Positions 8,868 through 16,266 of a DNA stretch of 64,000 bases are shown piece after piece. The DNA is from an uncultured Modestobacter sp. (lineage in GTDB: Bacteria > Actinomycetota > Actinomycetes > Mycobacteriales > Geodermatophilaceae). Position 1 is the stretch's first letter. Each line of letters opens with the position of its first letter. Position numbers and translations under genes: made by a program. The stretch lies in assembly GCF_947486615.1 (NCBI RefSeq), contig NZ_CANKUD010000006.1, positions 62,001-126,000 of the forward strand, given 5' to 3'. The notes beneath the pieces were generated by a model. That model saw only the letters and a program-made list of their open reading frames with translations. It did no database searches and was not told where the DNA came from.

Positions 8868-9056
8868 TTGACCCAGGGGCCCTGGTTCTTCTGCCTGAAG
8901 CACCACACCGTCGAGGACCGGGACGGCTGCGCCGAGCGCCACCGCCTCGGCCCGTACGCCACCCGTGCCGAGGCCGAGTCCGCGCTGGAGAAGGTCGCCG
9001 AGCGCAACGAGCAGCAGGACGCCGCCGACGAGGCGTGGGAGGAGGGCCGGCGCTGA
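8868..9056 (+). CDS. Small SPOR-like hypothetical protein
   Basis: A 62-residue protein, MTQGPWFFCLKHHTVEDRDG followed by RLGPYATRAEAESALEKV, of a type often annotated in actinobacteria as a SPOR-like or conserved hypothetical protein. Two cysteines (in FFCLKHH and GCAERHR) could bind a metal together with the histidines. The TTG at 8868 is chosen because of the strong SD GGAAGGAG 5 bases ahead and because similarity starts there; upstream in-frame codons look non-coding. Confidence 0.75.
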   Translation: MTQGPWFFCLKHHTVEDRDGCAERHRLGPYATRAEAESALEKVAERNEQQDAADEAWEEGRR

Positions 9057-9147
9057 CCCGCGACCGGCCCGATCGGCCGGGTCGCGACGGTCGGGGCATG
9101 ATCCTCGGGGGAGCGTCCGGCAGGGCGCCCGAGGGACTGGAGGGGTC

Positions 9148-9843
9148 GTGACGGACGGACGTGCGGTGGAGGACCTCGTGGTCGGCGTGCTCGGGGGCAC
9201 CGGGCCGCAGGGCCGTGGGCTCGCGGTGCGGCTGGCCGCCGCCGGGCAGCGGGTGCTGCTCGGTTCCCGGGACGCCGAGCGCGCCGAGCAGGTGGCGGCC
9301 GAGGTCGCCGTCCGGGCCGGCGCGGCGGCCGGCGGGGTCGAGGTGTCGGTGCGGGGCGGATCCAACACCGACGTCGCCGGTGCCGCCGACCTGGTGATCA
9401 TCGCCGTTCCCTACGCCGGGCACGCCGACACCCTCGCGGAGCTCGCCACCCCGCTGGCCGGCAAGGTCGTCGTCGACTGCGTGGTGCCGATGGGCTGGGA
9501 CGAGCTCGGCGCCTACGTGCTGGACGTCGCCGAGGGCAGCGTCTGCCAGCAGGCCGCCGTGCTGCTCCCGGACAGCTCCGTCGTCGGCGCCTTCCACCAC
9601 CTGTCGGCGGTGACGCTGGAGGACCTCTCCACGCCCACCCTGGAGGGCGACGTCATGGTCGTCGGCGACGTCCGCGAGGCCACCGACGTCGTGCAGGCGC
9701 TGGCCGGGCGGCTGCCCGGGATGCGCGGCGTCTACGCCGGCCGGCTGCGCAACGCCCGCCAGGTCGAGGCGCTCACGATCAACCTGGTCTCGGTCAACCG
9801 CCGCTACAAGGCCCACGCAGGCATCCGCATCACCGACGTGTGA
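9148..9843 (+). CDS. npdG: NADPH-dependent F420 reductase
   Basis: A 231-residue Rossmann-fold oxidoreductase that transfers hydride between NADP(H) and coenzyme F420. The nucleotide-binding motif is VVGVLGGTGPQGRGLA (residues 11-26), followed by LLGSRDAERA, the 2'-phosphate-recognising loop. ADLVIIAVPY and VVDCVVPM also match the Fno/NpdG family. GTG at 9148 with SD GGAGGGG. The window also encodes an LLM and a PPOX-class flavin/F420 enzyme, in keeping with an F420-using host. Confidence 0.88.
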   Translation: MTDGRAVEDLVVGVLGGTGPQGRGLAVRLAAAGQRVLLGSRDAERAEQVAAEVAVRAGAAAGGVEVSVRGGSNTDVAGAADLVIIAVPYAGHADTLAELATPLAGKVVVDCVVPMGWDELGAYVLDVAEGSVCQQAAVLLPDSSVVGAFHHLSAVTLEDLSTPTLEGDVMVVGDVREATDVVQALAGRLPGMRGVYAGRLRNARQVEALTINLVSVNRRYKAHAGIRITDV

Positions 9844-9849
9844 GCATGC

Positions 9850-9891
9850 GCGTCTGAGGCAGCTCCCGGGAGCAACACGCACCTCAGACGC
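9850..9891. terminator. Terminator hairpin between convergent genes
   Basis: GCGTCTGAGG (9850-9859) pairs with CCTCAGACGC (9882-9891). A smaller nested palindrome GCTCCCGGGAGC lies at 9862-9873. It sits between npdG and convergent panB. Confidence 0.6.
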
Positions 9892-9971
9892 ACATCACCG
9901 AAGGCAGGACGGACGGAGCGGCTCAGCGGCACCCGGGACGGCACCTGGCCGCGGTGCGATCCGGAGGATCG

Positions 9972-10802
9972 CTACTCGAACGAGTGCTCGGTGGTCGGGA
10001 ACGTGCCCTCGCGGACCTCGGTGGCGTACTCCTGGGCGGCGCGCAGCAGCTCACCGCGCAGGTCGGCGTACTTCTTCACGAACTTCGGCACCCGGCCGGC
10101 GGTCATCCCGGCCATGTCCGGCCAGACCAGCACCTGGGCGTCGCAGTCGGCTCCCGCGCCGATGCCGATCGTCGGGATGGCCAGCTCCTTGGTCACCTGC
10201 CCGGCGATCCCGGCCGGCACCATCTCCATGACCACGGCGAACGCGCCGGCCTCCTGGACCGCGTGCGCGTCGGCGAGCAGCTGCTCGGCGCCCGCGCCCC
10301 GGCCCTGCACCCGGAACCCGCCGAGGGCGTGCTCGCTCTGCGGGGTGAAGCCGATGTGCGCCATCACCGGGATGCCGGCCTGGGTCAGCGCCCGGATCTG
10401 CGGGGCCACCCGGACGCCGCCCTCCAGCTTGACCGCCTGCGCGCCGCCCTCCTTCATCATCCGCACCGCGGTGTCGAAGGCCTGCTGCGGACCGGACTCG
10501 TAGCTGCCGAAGGGCAGGTCGGCGACGATCAGCGCCCGCGTCGTCGAGCGGGTGACCGCCTTGGTCATCAGCAGCAGGTCCTCCACCGTCACCGCGACGG
10601 TGGAGGTCTGGCCCAGGACGACGTTGCCGGCGGAGTCACCGACCAGCAGCACCGGGATGCCGGCCTCCTCGAACACCGCTGCTGCGTAGGTGTCGTAGGC
10701 AGTGAGCATCGCCCACTTCTCGCCCCGCTCCTTGGCCTGGCGCAGGTGGTGGATGCGGACCCGGGCGGTCGAGGTGCCGCCGTAGAGCACCGACTCGGTC
10801 AT
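9972..10802 (-). CDS. panB: 3-methyl-2-oxobutanoate hydroxymethyltransferase
   Basis: A 276-residue cytoplasmic enzyme. It transfers a hydroxymethyl group from 5,10-methylene-THF to 2-oxoisovalerate to give ketopantoate, the first step of pantothenate and CoA synthesis. Family landmarks are [32 protein letters not shown] (Mg2+ aspartate), [15 protein letters not shown] and [15 protein letters not shown]. Length is normal for PanB. ATG at 10802 with SD GGGAG. It follows the NAD+ synthetase gene by 31 bases on the same strand, so the two cofactor genes probably share a transcript. Confidence 0.96.
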   Translation of the reverse strand: MTESVLYGGTSTARVRIHHLRQAKERGEKWAMLTAYDTYAAAVFEEAGIPVLLVGDSAGNVVLGQTSTVAVTVEDLLLMTKAVTRSTTRALIVADLPFGSYESGPQQAFDTAVRMMKEGGAQAVKLEGGVRVAPQIRALTQAGIPVMAHIGFTPQSEHALGGFRVQGRGAGAEQLLADAHAVQEAGAFAVVMEMVPAGIAGQVTKELAIPTIGIGAGADCDAQVLVWPDMAGMTAGRVPKFVKKYADLRGELLRAAQEYATEVREGTFPTTEHSFE

Positions 10803-10833
10803 GCTCTGCTCCCTGCTGGGCTCGCGACCGCGG

Positions 10834-12684
10834 TCACGACGCCCCGTCGCGGACGCTGGGCGGGGTCTCCCGCCAGCGGTTGGTGATCGGCAGCCGGCGG
10901 TCCCGGCCGAAGGCCTTCAACGAGATCTTGGTGCCGGGCGCGGACTGACGGCGCTTGAACTCGGCCAGGTCGACCAGCCGCAGCACCCGGGCCACCACCG
11001 CCGGGTCGTGGCCGCGCTCGAGCAGCTCGGCCAGGCCGAGGTCGCGGTCCACGTAGTCGGCGATGACGGCGTCCAGCTCCTCGTAGGAGGGCAGCGAGTC
11101 GCTGTCCTGCTGGCCGGGGGCGAGCTCGGCCGACGGCGGCTTGTCGATCGAGTTCTGCGGGATCGGCTCCACCTGGCCGCGGTCCCGGGCGTAGGAGTTG
11201 CGCCAGCGGGCGAGGTCCCAGACCAGGGTCTTCAGCACGTCCTTGATCGGGGCGAAGCCACCCGCGGCGTCCCCGTAGAGCGTCGAGTAGCCCACGGCGA
11301 CCTCGCTCTTGTTGCTGGTGGCCAGCAGCAGGTGGCCGTGCTGGTTGGACAGCCCCATCAGCAGGGTGCCGCGCACCCGGGCCTGCAGGTTCTCCGCGGC
11401 CACCCCGGTCAGCTCCACCGAGCCGCGGTAGGCCTCCACCATCGGCGCGATCGGGACGACCGAGTAGTGCATGCCCAGCCGCTCGGCGGAGTCCGCCGCA
11501 TCGGTGAGCGAGTGCTCGCTGGAGTACTCGCTGGGCAGGCCGACCCCGTGCACCCGGTCGGCGCCGAGCGCGTCCACGGCGAGGGCGGCGACCAGCGCGG
11601 AGTCGATCCCGCCGGACATCCCCAGCACCACCGAGGGCATGCCGTTCTTGTCGATGAAGTCCTTCAGGCCCAGGACCAGCGCCCGCCAGACCTCCTCGAG
11701 GTCGGTCAGCGGCTCGGCGACCGTGCCCGGCCGCGGCTCGTAGCGGGCGACCGGGGCGTCGGAGACCAGGTGCCGGGTGACCGTCATGGGGCCGAGCCGG
11801 CCCTCCCGCCGGTCGGGCACGGAGGTCGGGTCGATCGTCAGGTCGACGGTCAGCAGGTGCTCGACGAACTGGGAGGCGCGGGCCAGCAGCTCGCCGCTGG
11901 GGGAGACGGCGAGCGAGTCACCGTCGAACACCAGCTCGTCCTGCCCGCCGACCTGGTTGCAGTAGACGATCGTCGCCCGGGCCTCGGCGGCGCGGCGCCG
12001 GACCAGCGGCAGCCGCAGGTCGTCCTTGGCCCGCTCGTAGGGGGAGGCGTTGGGGGAGACGACCAGGTCGACCCCGGCCTGCCCGGCGACCCCGCACGGG
12101 CCGCCCTCGACCCACAGGTCCTCGCAGATGGTCAGTGCCACGTCGACGCCGTGCAGCCGGACGACCGGCAGCTCGGTGCCCGGCACGAAGTAGCGCGCCT
12201 CGTCGAACACGCCGTAGTTGGGCAGGTGTCGCTTGTGGTAGCGGGCCACCACGGTGCCGCCGTGCAGCAGCGCCGCGGCGTTGCGCGGTGCGCCGCGGCG
12301 GGGGTTGGCGTCGCCGGGGGAGTCGTCGGCGTCGGTCGGTGCCTGGTCCACCGGCGCCGGACCGCTGCCCTCGGTGTGCGCCAGGTAGCCCACGACGACG
12401 GCGGTGCCGCCCAGGCCCTCGGCGTCGAGGGTGGCGGCCAGGTCGACCAGGGCCTGCTCACTGGCCCGGGCGAAGGACTCGCGCAGCACCAGGTCCTCGG
12501 CCGGGTAGCCGGTCAGGGTCATCTCCGGGAAGACCACGAGGTGCGCGTCGCGCCCAGCGGCCTGCCGGGTCCGGTCGACGACCAGCTCCGCGTTGCCCGC
12601 CAGGTCGCCGACCCGGGTGTCCACCTGGGCCAGGGCGACCCGCAGCTGCCGTGTCGACTCCGCCGTCCGCTGCTGCTCACTCAC
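10834..12684 (-). CDS. nadE: Glutamine-dependent NAD+ synthetase
   Basis: A 616-residue two-domain enzyme converting deamido-NAD+, ATP and glutamine to NAD+. The N-terminal nitrilase-like glutaminase domain has Glu ([10 protein letters not shown]), Lys ([10 protein letters not shown]) and Cys (ICEDLW). The C-terminal ATP-pyrophosphatase domain has [15 protein letters not shown] and the ending [17 protein letters not shown]. About 30 disordered, Pro/Asp-rich residues ([17 protein letters not shown] and following, about residues 107-137) interrupt the glutaminase domain. GTG at 12684 is chosen since homology starts at once ([20 protein letters not shown]). Confidence 0.94.
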   Translation of the reverse strand: MSEQQRTAESTRQLRVALAQVDTRVGDLAGNAELVVDRTRQAAGRDAHLVVFPEMTLTGYPAEDLVLRESFARASEQALVDLAATLDAEGLGGTAVVVGYLAHTEGSGPAPVDQAPTDADDSPGDANPRRGAPRNAAALLHGGTVVARYHKRHLPNYGVFDEARYFVPGTELPVVRLHGVDVALTICEDLWVEGGPCGVAGQAGVDLVVSPNASPYERAKDDLRLPLVRRRAAEARATIVYCNQVGGQDELVFDGDSLAVSPSGELLARASQFVEHLLTVDLTIDPTSVPDRREGRLGPMTVTRHLVSDAPVARYEPRPGTVAEPLTDLEEVWRALVLGLKDFIDKNGMPSVVLGMSGGIDSALVAALAVDALGADRVHGVGLPSEYSSEHSLTDAADSAERLGMHYSVVPIAPMVEAYRGSVELTGVAAENLQARVRGTLLMGLSNQHGHLLLATSNKSEVAVGYSTLYGDAAGGFAPIKDVLKTLVWDLARWRNSYARDRGQVEPIPQNSIDKPPSAELAPGQQDSDSLPSYEELDAVIADYVDRDLGLAELLERGHDPAVVARVLRLVDLAEFKRRQSAPGTKISLKAFGRDRRLPITNRWRETPPSVRDGAS

Positions 12685-12740
12685 GGCCCAGAGTCTGGTC
12701 GTCGCTCCCGGGTCGCGGCCAGGCGGGGATCCCGGCCGGC

Positions 12741-12756
12741 TGTGTGGGCTGTCACA
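12741..12756. promoter_or_regulatory. Possible Crp/GlxR-type operator
   Basis: TGTGTGGGCTGTCACA matches the Crp-family palindrome TGTGA-N6-TCACA at 9 of 10 defined positions. It lies 62 bases before the L,D-transpeptidase start. It is a single short site and could be chance. Confidence 0.35.
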
Positions 12757-12817
12757 CCCGGGTCCCGGCCTGCCGATGGGGGAGGCGTCACGCCCCCCTG
12801 AGCCCCTGGGACCTGCC

Positions 12818-14020
12818 ATGTCCGGTGTCCGCCCCGTCCGGTCCGCGCTACTGCTGTCCCTCGTCGTCCTCGTGCTGCCCGCCTGCACCGGCGCCGAGGC
12901 GGAGGAGCAGCCCGCCGCAGCGCCGACCACGGCCGTGGCGACCGCCCCGGAGCCGGTCGAGCCGGCGGTGGTCAGCGTCGACCCGCCGCTGGGCTCGGCC
13001 GACGTCGCCCCGGTCACCCCGCTGCACGTCGACGTCGGGCACGGGACGCTCACCGAGGTGCTCGTCACCGACGAGGACGGCGCCGTGCTGCCCGGCGCGC
13101 TGGACCCCACCGGCACCTCCTGGCAGGCCACCGCCGACCTGGCCCACGCCACCACCTACACCGTGGGCGTCACCGCGGTGGACGCCGCGGGGACGCCGAC
13201 GACCACCAGCGGCACCGTCACCACCGTCACGCCGCGCACGTTCACGCTGGCCACCGTCTTCCCGACCGCGGAGACCGGGACCGTCGGCGTCGGGCAGCCC
13301 GTCTCGGTGACCTTCGACGAGGACGTCACCGACCGGGCCGCGGTGGAACGCCGGTTGCAGGTGACCAGCTCCCCGGCGGTGACCGGTTCGTGGTCGTGGC
13401 TGTCCGACCGCACCGTGCAGTACCGCCCCGAGCAGTACTGGCCGGCGCACACGCACGTGGCGGTGGACGTCGACCTCTACGGCGTGGACGTCGGCCAGGG
13501 CATCCGCGGGCAGCGCAGCGAGCACGTGGAGTTCGACGTCGGGTCCCGGCGGGTGGCGGTCGTGGACGCCACCGAGCTGGTGCTGCGGCTCTACGTCGAC
13601 GACCAGCTGGTGCGGACGATGCCGACCTCGCTGGGCAAGCGCGCCAGCCCGACCCCCAGTGGCACCTACGTGGTGATGCAGCAGTCCCGGGAGTACACGA
13701 TGCGCTCGGCCAGCTACGGCGTCCCGCTGGACTCCCCGGACGGGTACGAGACCCCGGTCCAGTACGCCTCGCGGCTGTCCAACTCCGGGATCTTCGTGCA
13801 CGGCGCCCCGTGGTCGGTCGGTGACCAGGGACGCCGCAACGTCTCGCACGGCTGCCTGAACGTCTCGGTCGCCGACGCCGGCTGGTTCTACGAGAACTTC
13901 GGCCGGGGCGACGTCGTGGAGGTGGTCGGCGCCGGGTCCCCGCTGGAGGTCACCGACGGCTTCGGCGCCTGGAACGCCGGCTGGGACGAGTGGCGGGCCG
14001 GCTCCGCGCTCGCCCACTGA
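12818..14020 (+). CDS. Lipoprotein L,D-transpeptidase (YkuD) with Ig-like domains
   Basis: A 400-residue exported lipoprotein that would form 3-3 cross-links in peptidoglycan. The signal peptide ends in the lipobox LPAC (Cys at about residue 25), followed by an Ala/Pro linker. Two Ig-like domains follow (about residues 45-250), as in mycobacterial LdtMt2-type enzymes. The YkuD catalytic domain spans about residues 250-375 with HGAPW and the active-site motif SHGCLNVS. ATG at 12818 is the only start giving a proper signal peptide. Confidence 0.93.
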   Translation: MSGVRPVRSALLLSLVVLVLPACTGAEAEEQPAAAPTTAVATAPEPVEPAVVSVDPPLGSADVAPVTPLHVDVGHGTLTEVLVTDEDGAVLPGALDPTGTSWQATADLAHATTYTVGVTAVDAAGTPTTTSGTVTTVTPRTFTLATVFPTAETGTVGVGQPVSVTFDEDVTDRAAVERRLQVTSSPAVTGSWSWLSDRTVQYRPEQYWPAHTHVAVDVDLYGVDVGQGIRGQRSEHVEFDVGSRRVAVVDATELVLRLYVDDQLVRTMPTSLGKRASPTPSGTYVVMQQSREYTMRSASYGVPLDSPDGYETPVQYASRLSNSGIFVHGAPWSVGDQGRRNVSHGCLNVSVADAGWFYENFGRGDVVEVVGAGSPLEVTDGFGAWNAGWDEWRAGSALAH

Positions 14021-14113
14021 CCCCCGCCACTGCGGCCCCGCCTGTTCCCTCCGGGCACCCGGAGGAGGCAGGCTGAGGGGGCCGTAACACCCTCGTCACG
14101 ACCGGAGTGCAGC

Positions 14114-15463
14114 ATGACCGGCATGGACCGCCAGCAGGAGTTCGTCCTGCGCACCCTGGAGGAGCGCGACATCCGCTTCGTGCGGTTGTGGTTCACCGAC
14201 GTGTCGGGCTACCTCAAGGCCGTCGCGGTCGCCCCGGCCGAGATCGAGGCGGCCTTCGCCGAGGGGATCGGCTTCGACGGCTCCGCGATCGAGGGCTTCG
14301 CCCGGGTCTACGAGTCCGACATGCTGGCCAAGCCCGACCCGGCCACCTTCCAGGTGATGCCCGGCTCCCGGGGGCAGGCGAGCGAGACGGCGCGGATGTT
14401 CTGCGACATCACGCTGCCCGACGGCTCCCCGGCCTGGGCCGACCCGCGGCACGTGCTGCGCCGGGCGCTGGCCAAGGCCGCGGACATGGGGTTCACCTTC
14501 TACACCCACCCCGAGATCGAGTTCTTCCTGCTCAAGGACCTGCCCAGCGACGGCAGCCCGCCCGAGCCCGCCGACGTCGGTGGCTACTTCGACCTCTCCA
14601 CGCACAACGTGGCGCACGACTTCCGCCGGGAGGCGGTCTTCGCACTCGAGGCGATGGGCATCTCGGTGGAGTTCAGCCACCACGAGGTCGCGCCGGGCCA
14701 GCAGGAGATCGACCTGCGGTACGCCGATGCGCTGTCGATGGCGGACAACATCATGACGTTGCGGCACGTCGTCCGTGAGGTCGCGCTGGCCCAGGGCGTG
14801 CACGCCACGTTCATGCCCAAGCCGTTCACCGAGCTGGCGGGCTCCGCGATGCACACCCACGTCTCGCTGTTCGAGGGCGACCGCAACGCCTTCTCCGACC
14901 CGGCCGACCCGATGCGGCTGTCGACCACCGGCAAGCAGTTCATCGCCGGGCTGCTCACCCACGCCCGGGAGATGACCGCCGTCACCAACCAGACGGTGAA
15001 CTCCTACCGGCGGCTGCTGGCCGGCACCGAGGCGCCCACCGCGGCGACCTGGGGACGGGCCAACCGGTCGGCGCTGGTCCGGCTGCCCTCCTACAAGCCC
15101 AACAAGGGCAACTCCGCGCGGGTGGAGGTGCGCTCGCCGGACTCGGCCTGCAACCCCTACCTCACCTTCGCCGTCCTGCTGGCCGCCGGCCTGCGCGGCA
15201 TCGAGAAGGGCTACGAGCTCCCGCCCGAGGCCGAGGACGACGTCTGGTCGCTCACCGACACCGAGCGCCGGGCCGCCGGCTACGAGGACCTGCCGGTCTC
15301 CCTGGGTGAGGCGCTGACCGCGATGCAGGGCAGCGAGCTGGTCGCGGAGACCCTCGGCGAGCACGTCTTCGACTTCTTCCTGCGCAACAAGTGGGAGGAG
15401 TTCAACTCCTACCGCCAGAACGTCACCCCCTTCGAGCTGAAGCGCTACCTCCCCGGCCTCTGA
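14114..15463 (+). CDS. glnA2: Type I glutamine synthetase, GlnA2-like
   Basis: A 449-residue class I glutamine synthetase forming glutamine from glutamate, ammonia and ATP. Landmarks are GIGFDGSAIEGFARVYESDM, PEIEFFLL, FMPKPFTELAGSAMHTHVSL and the glutamate flap NQTVNSYRRL. At the position of the adenylylated tyrosine of GlnA1 (DLYEL in the second copy of this window) this protein has DVWSL, so it is probably not controlled by GlnE. The order glnA2-glnE supports the name. ATG 14114 follows GGAG with proper spacing; ATG 14123 is an alternative. Confidence 0.93.
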   Translation: MTGMDRQQEFVLRTLEERDIRFVRLWFTDVSGYLKAVAVAPAEIEAAFAEGIGFDGSAIEGFARVYESDMLAKPDPATFQVMPGSRGQASETARMFCDITLPDGSPAWADPRHVLRRALAKAADMGFTFYTHPEIEFFLLKDLPSDGSPPEPADVGGYFDLSTHNVAHDFRREAVFALEAMGISVEFSHHEVAPGQQEIDLRYADALSMADNIMTLRHVVREVALAQGVHATFMPKPFTELAGSAMHTHVSLFEGDRNAFSDPADPMRLSTTGKQFIAGLLTHAREMTAVTNQTVNSYRRLLAGTEAPTAATWGRANRSALVRLPSYKPNKGNSARVEVRSPDSACNPYLTFAVLLAAGLRGIEKGYELPPEAEDDVWSLTDTERRAAGYEDLPVSLGEALTAMQGSELVAETLGEHVFDFFLRNKWEEFNSYRQNVTPFELKRYLPGL

Positions 15464-15468
15464 AGCCA

Positions 15469-15510
15469 GCCGCACGACCACCACAATGGCCATTTTGGTG
15501 GTCGTGCGGC
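15469..15510. terminator. 42-base near-perfect palindrome after glnA2
   Basis: 15-bp perfect outer arms (15469-15483 and 15496-15510) and an inner AATGGCCATT core, with a single mismatch in between. It starts 5 bases after the glnA2 stop, so it is best read as a terminator, possibly partial, but it also sits just upstream of the next gene's -10 box and could be an operator. Confidence 0.6.
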
Positions 15511-15519
15511 GGTGGGAAC

Positions 15520-15525
15520 TAGCCT
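15520..15525 (+). promoter_or_regulatory. -10 box, leaderless promoter of amidotransferase gene
   Basis: TAGCCT lies six bases before the ATG at 15532, which has no SD. This implies transcription starts at or next to the start codon. Confidence 0.6.
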
Positions 15526-15531
15526 CTCGGC

Positions 15532-16263
15532 ATGGCCCGCCTGCTCGTCGTCGTCCCCTCCGACACCGACCCGCCGACCCGGCTGGGGGAGTGGCTGCGC
15601 GACGCCGGGCTGGAGCTGGACGAGCGGCGGCTGTCCCAGGGGCACGAGCTGCCGGCGGACCTGACCGGTTTCGACGGGCTGCTGGTCATGGGCGGCCCGC
15701 AGTCGTCGCTGGACGACGAGCAGACCGCACCGGAGCTGGTCGGGGTGCGGCACCTGCTGGGCCAGGCGGTGGCGGCCGACCTGCCGACGCTGGCCATCTG
15801 CCTGGGTGCCCAGCTGCTGGCCCAGGTCGGCGGCGGCAGCACCCGGGTCGGCGCGGACGGTCCCGAGGTCGGCGCCACCCTGGTCGCCAAGCGGGACGCC
15901 GCCGACGCGGACCCGCTGTTCGGGCCGGTCCCGCTGTCCCCGGACGTGCTGCAGTGGCACCACGACGAGGTCGACCGGCTGCCGGCCGGGGCCACCCTGC
16001 TGGCCAGCAACCCGCGCTACGAGAACCAGGCCTACCGGGTCGGCCGGCACGTCTACGGGCTGCAGTTCCACATCGAGACCGACGAGGCGCTGGTGCGGCA
16101 GTGGGCCACCGGGGATGCCGTCGGGGTGGCCGCCAGCGGCCTGGACGTGCCGACCATCTGCGCCCGGGCCGCCGCCGTCCTCGACGACCTGGCCGAGGTC
16201 TGGGCGCCGTTCGCCGCCCGCTTCGCCGACCTGGTCCGCGCCCGCACCGCGACCGGGGCTTGA
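15532..16263 (+). CDS. Class I glutamine amidotransferase (GMP synthase-like)
   Basis: A 243-residue free-standing amidotransferase domain. The catalytic Cys is in the nucleophile elbow AICLGAQLLA (about residue 89), and the His/Glu pair is in QFHIETDE (about residues 181-188). DGLLVMGGPQSS is typical of GuaA/GATase1 relatives. It would hydrolyse glutamine, or a gamma-glutamyl compound, and pass on ammonia; the acceptor is unknown. The gene sits between glnA2 and glnE, 3 bases ahead of glnE, so it shares glnE's transcript. That placement suggests a role in glutamine or gamma-glutamyl-amine turnover, which is inference. Confidence 0.87.
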   Translation: MARLLVVVPSDTDPPTRLGEWLRDAGLELDERRLSQGHELPADLTGFDGLLVMGGPQSSLDDEQTAPELVGVRHLLGQAVAADLPTLAICLGAQLLAQVGGGSTRVGADGPEVGATLVAKRDAADADPLFGPVPLSPDVLQWHHDEVDRLPAGATLLASNPRYENQAYRVGRHVYGLQFHIETDEALVRQWATGDAVGVAASGLDVPTICARAAAVLDDLAEVWAPFAARFADLVRARTATGA

Positions 16264-16266
16264 GCC

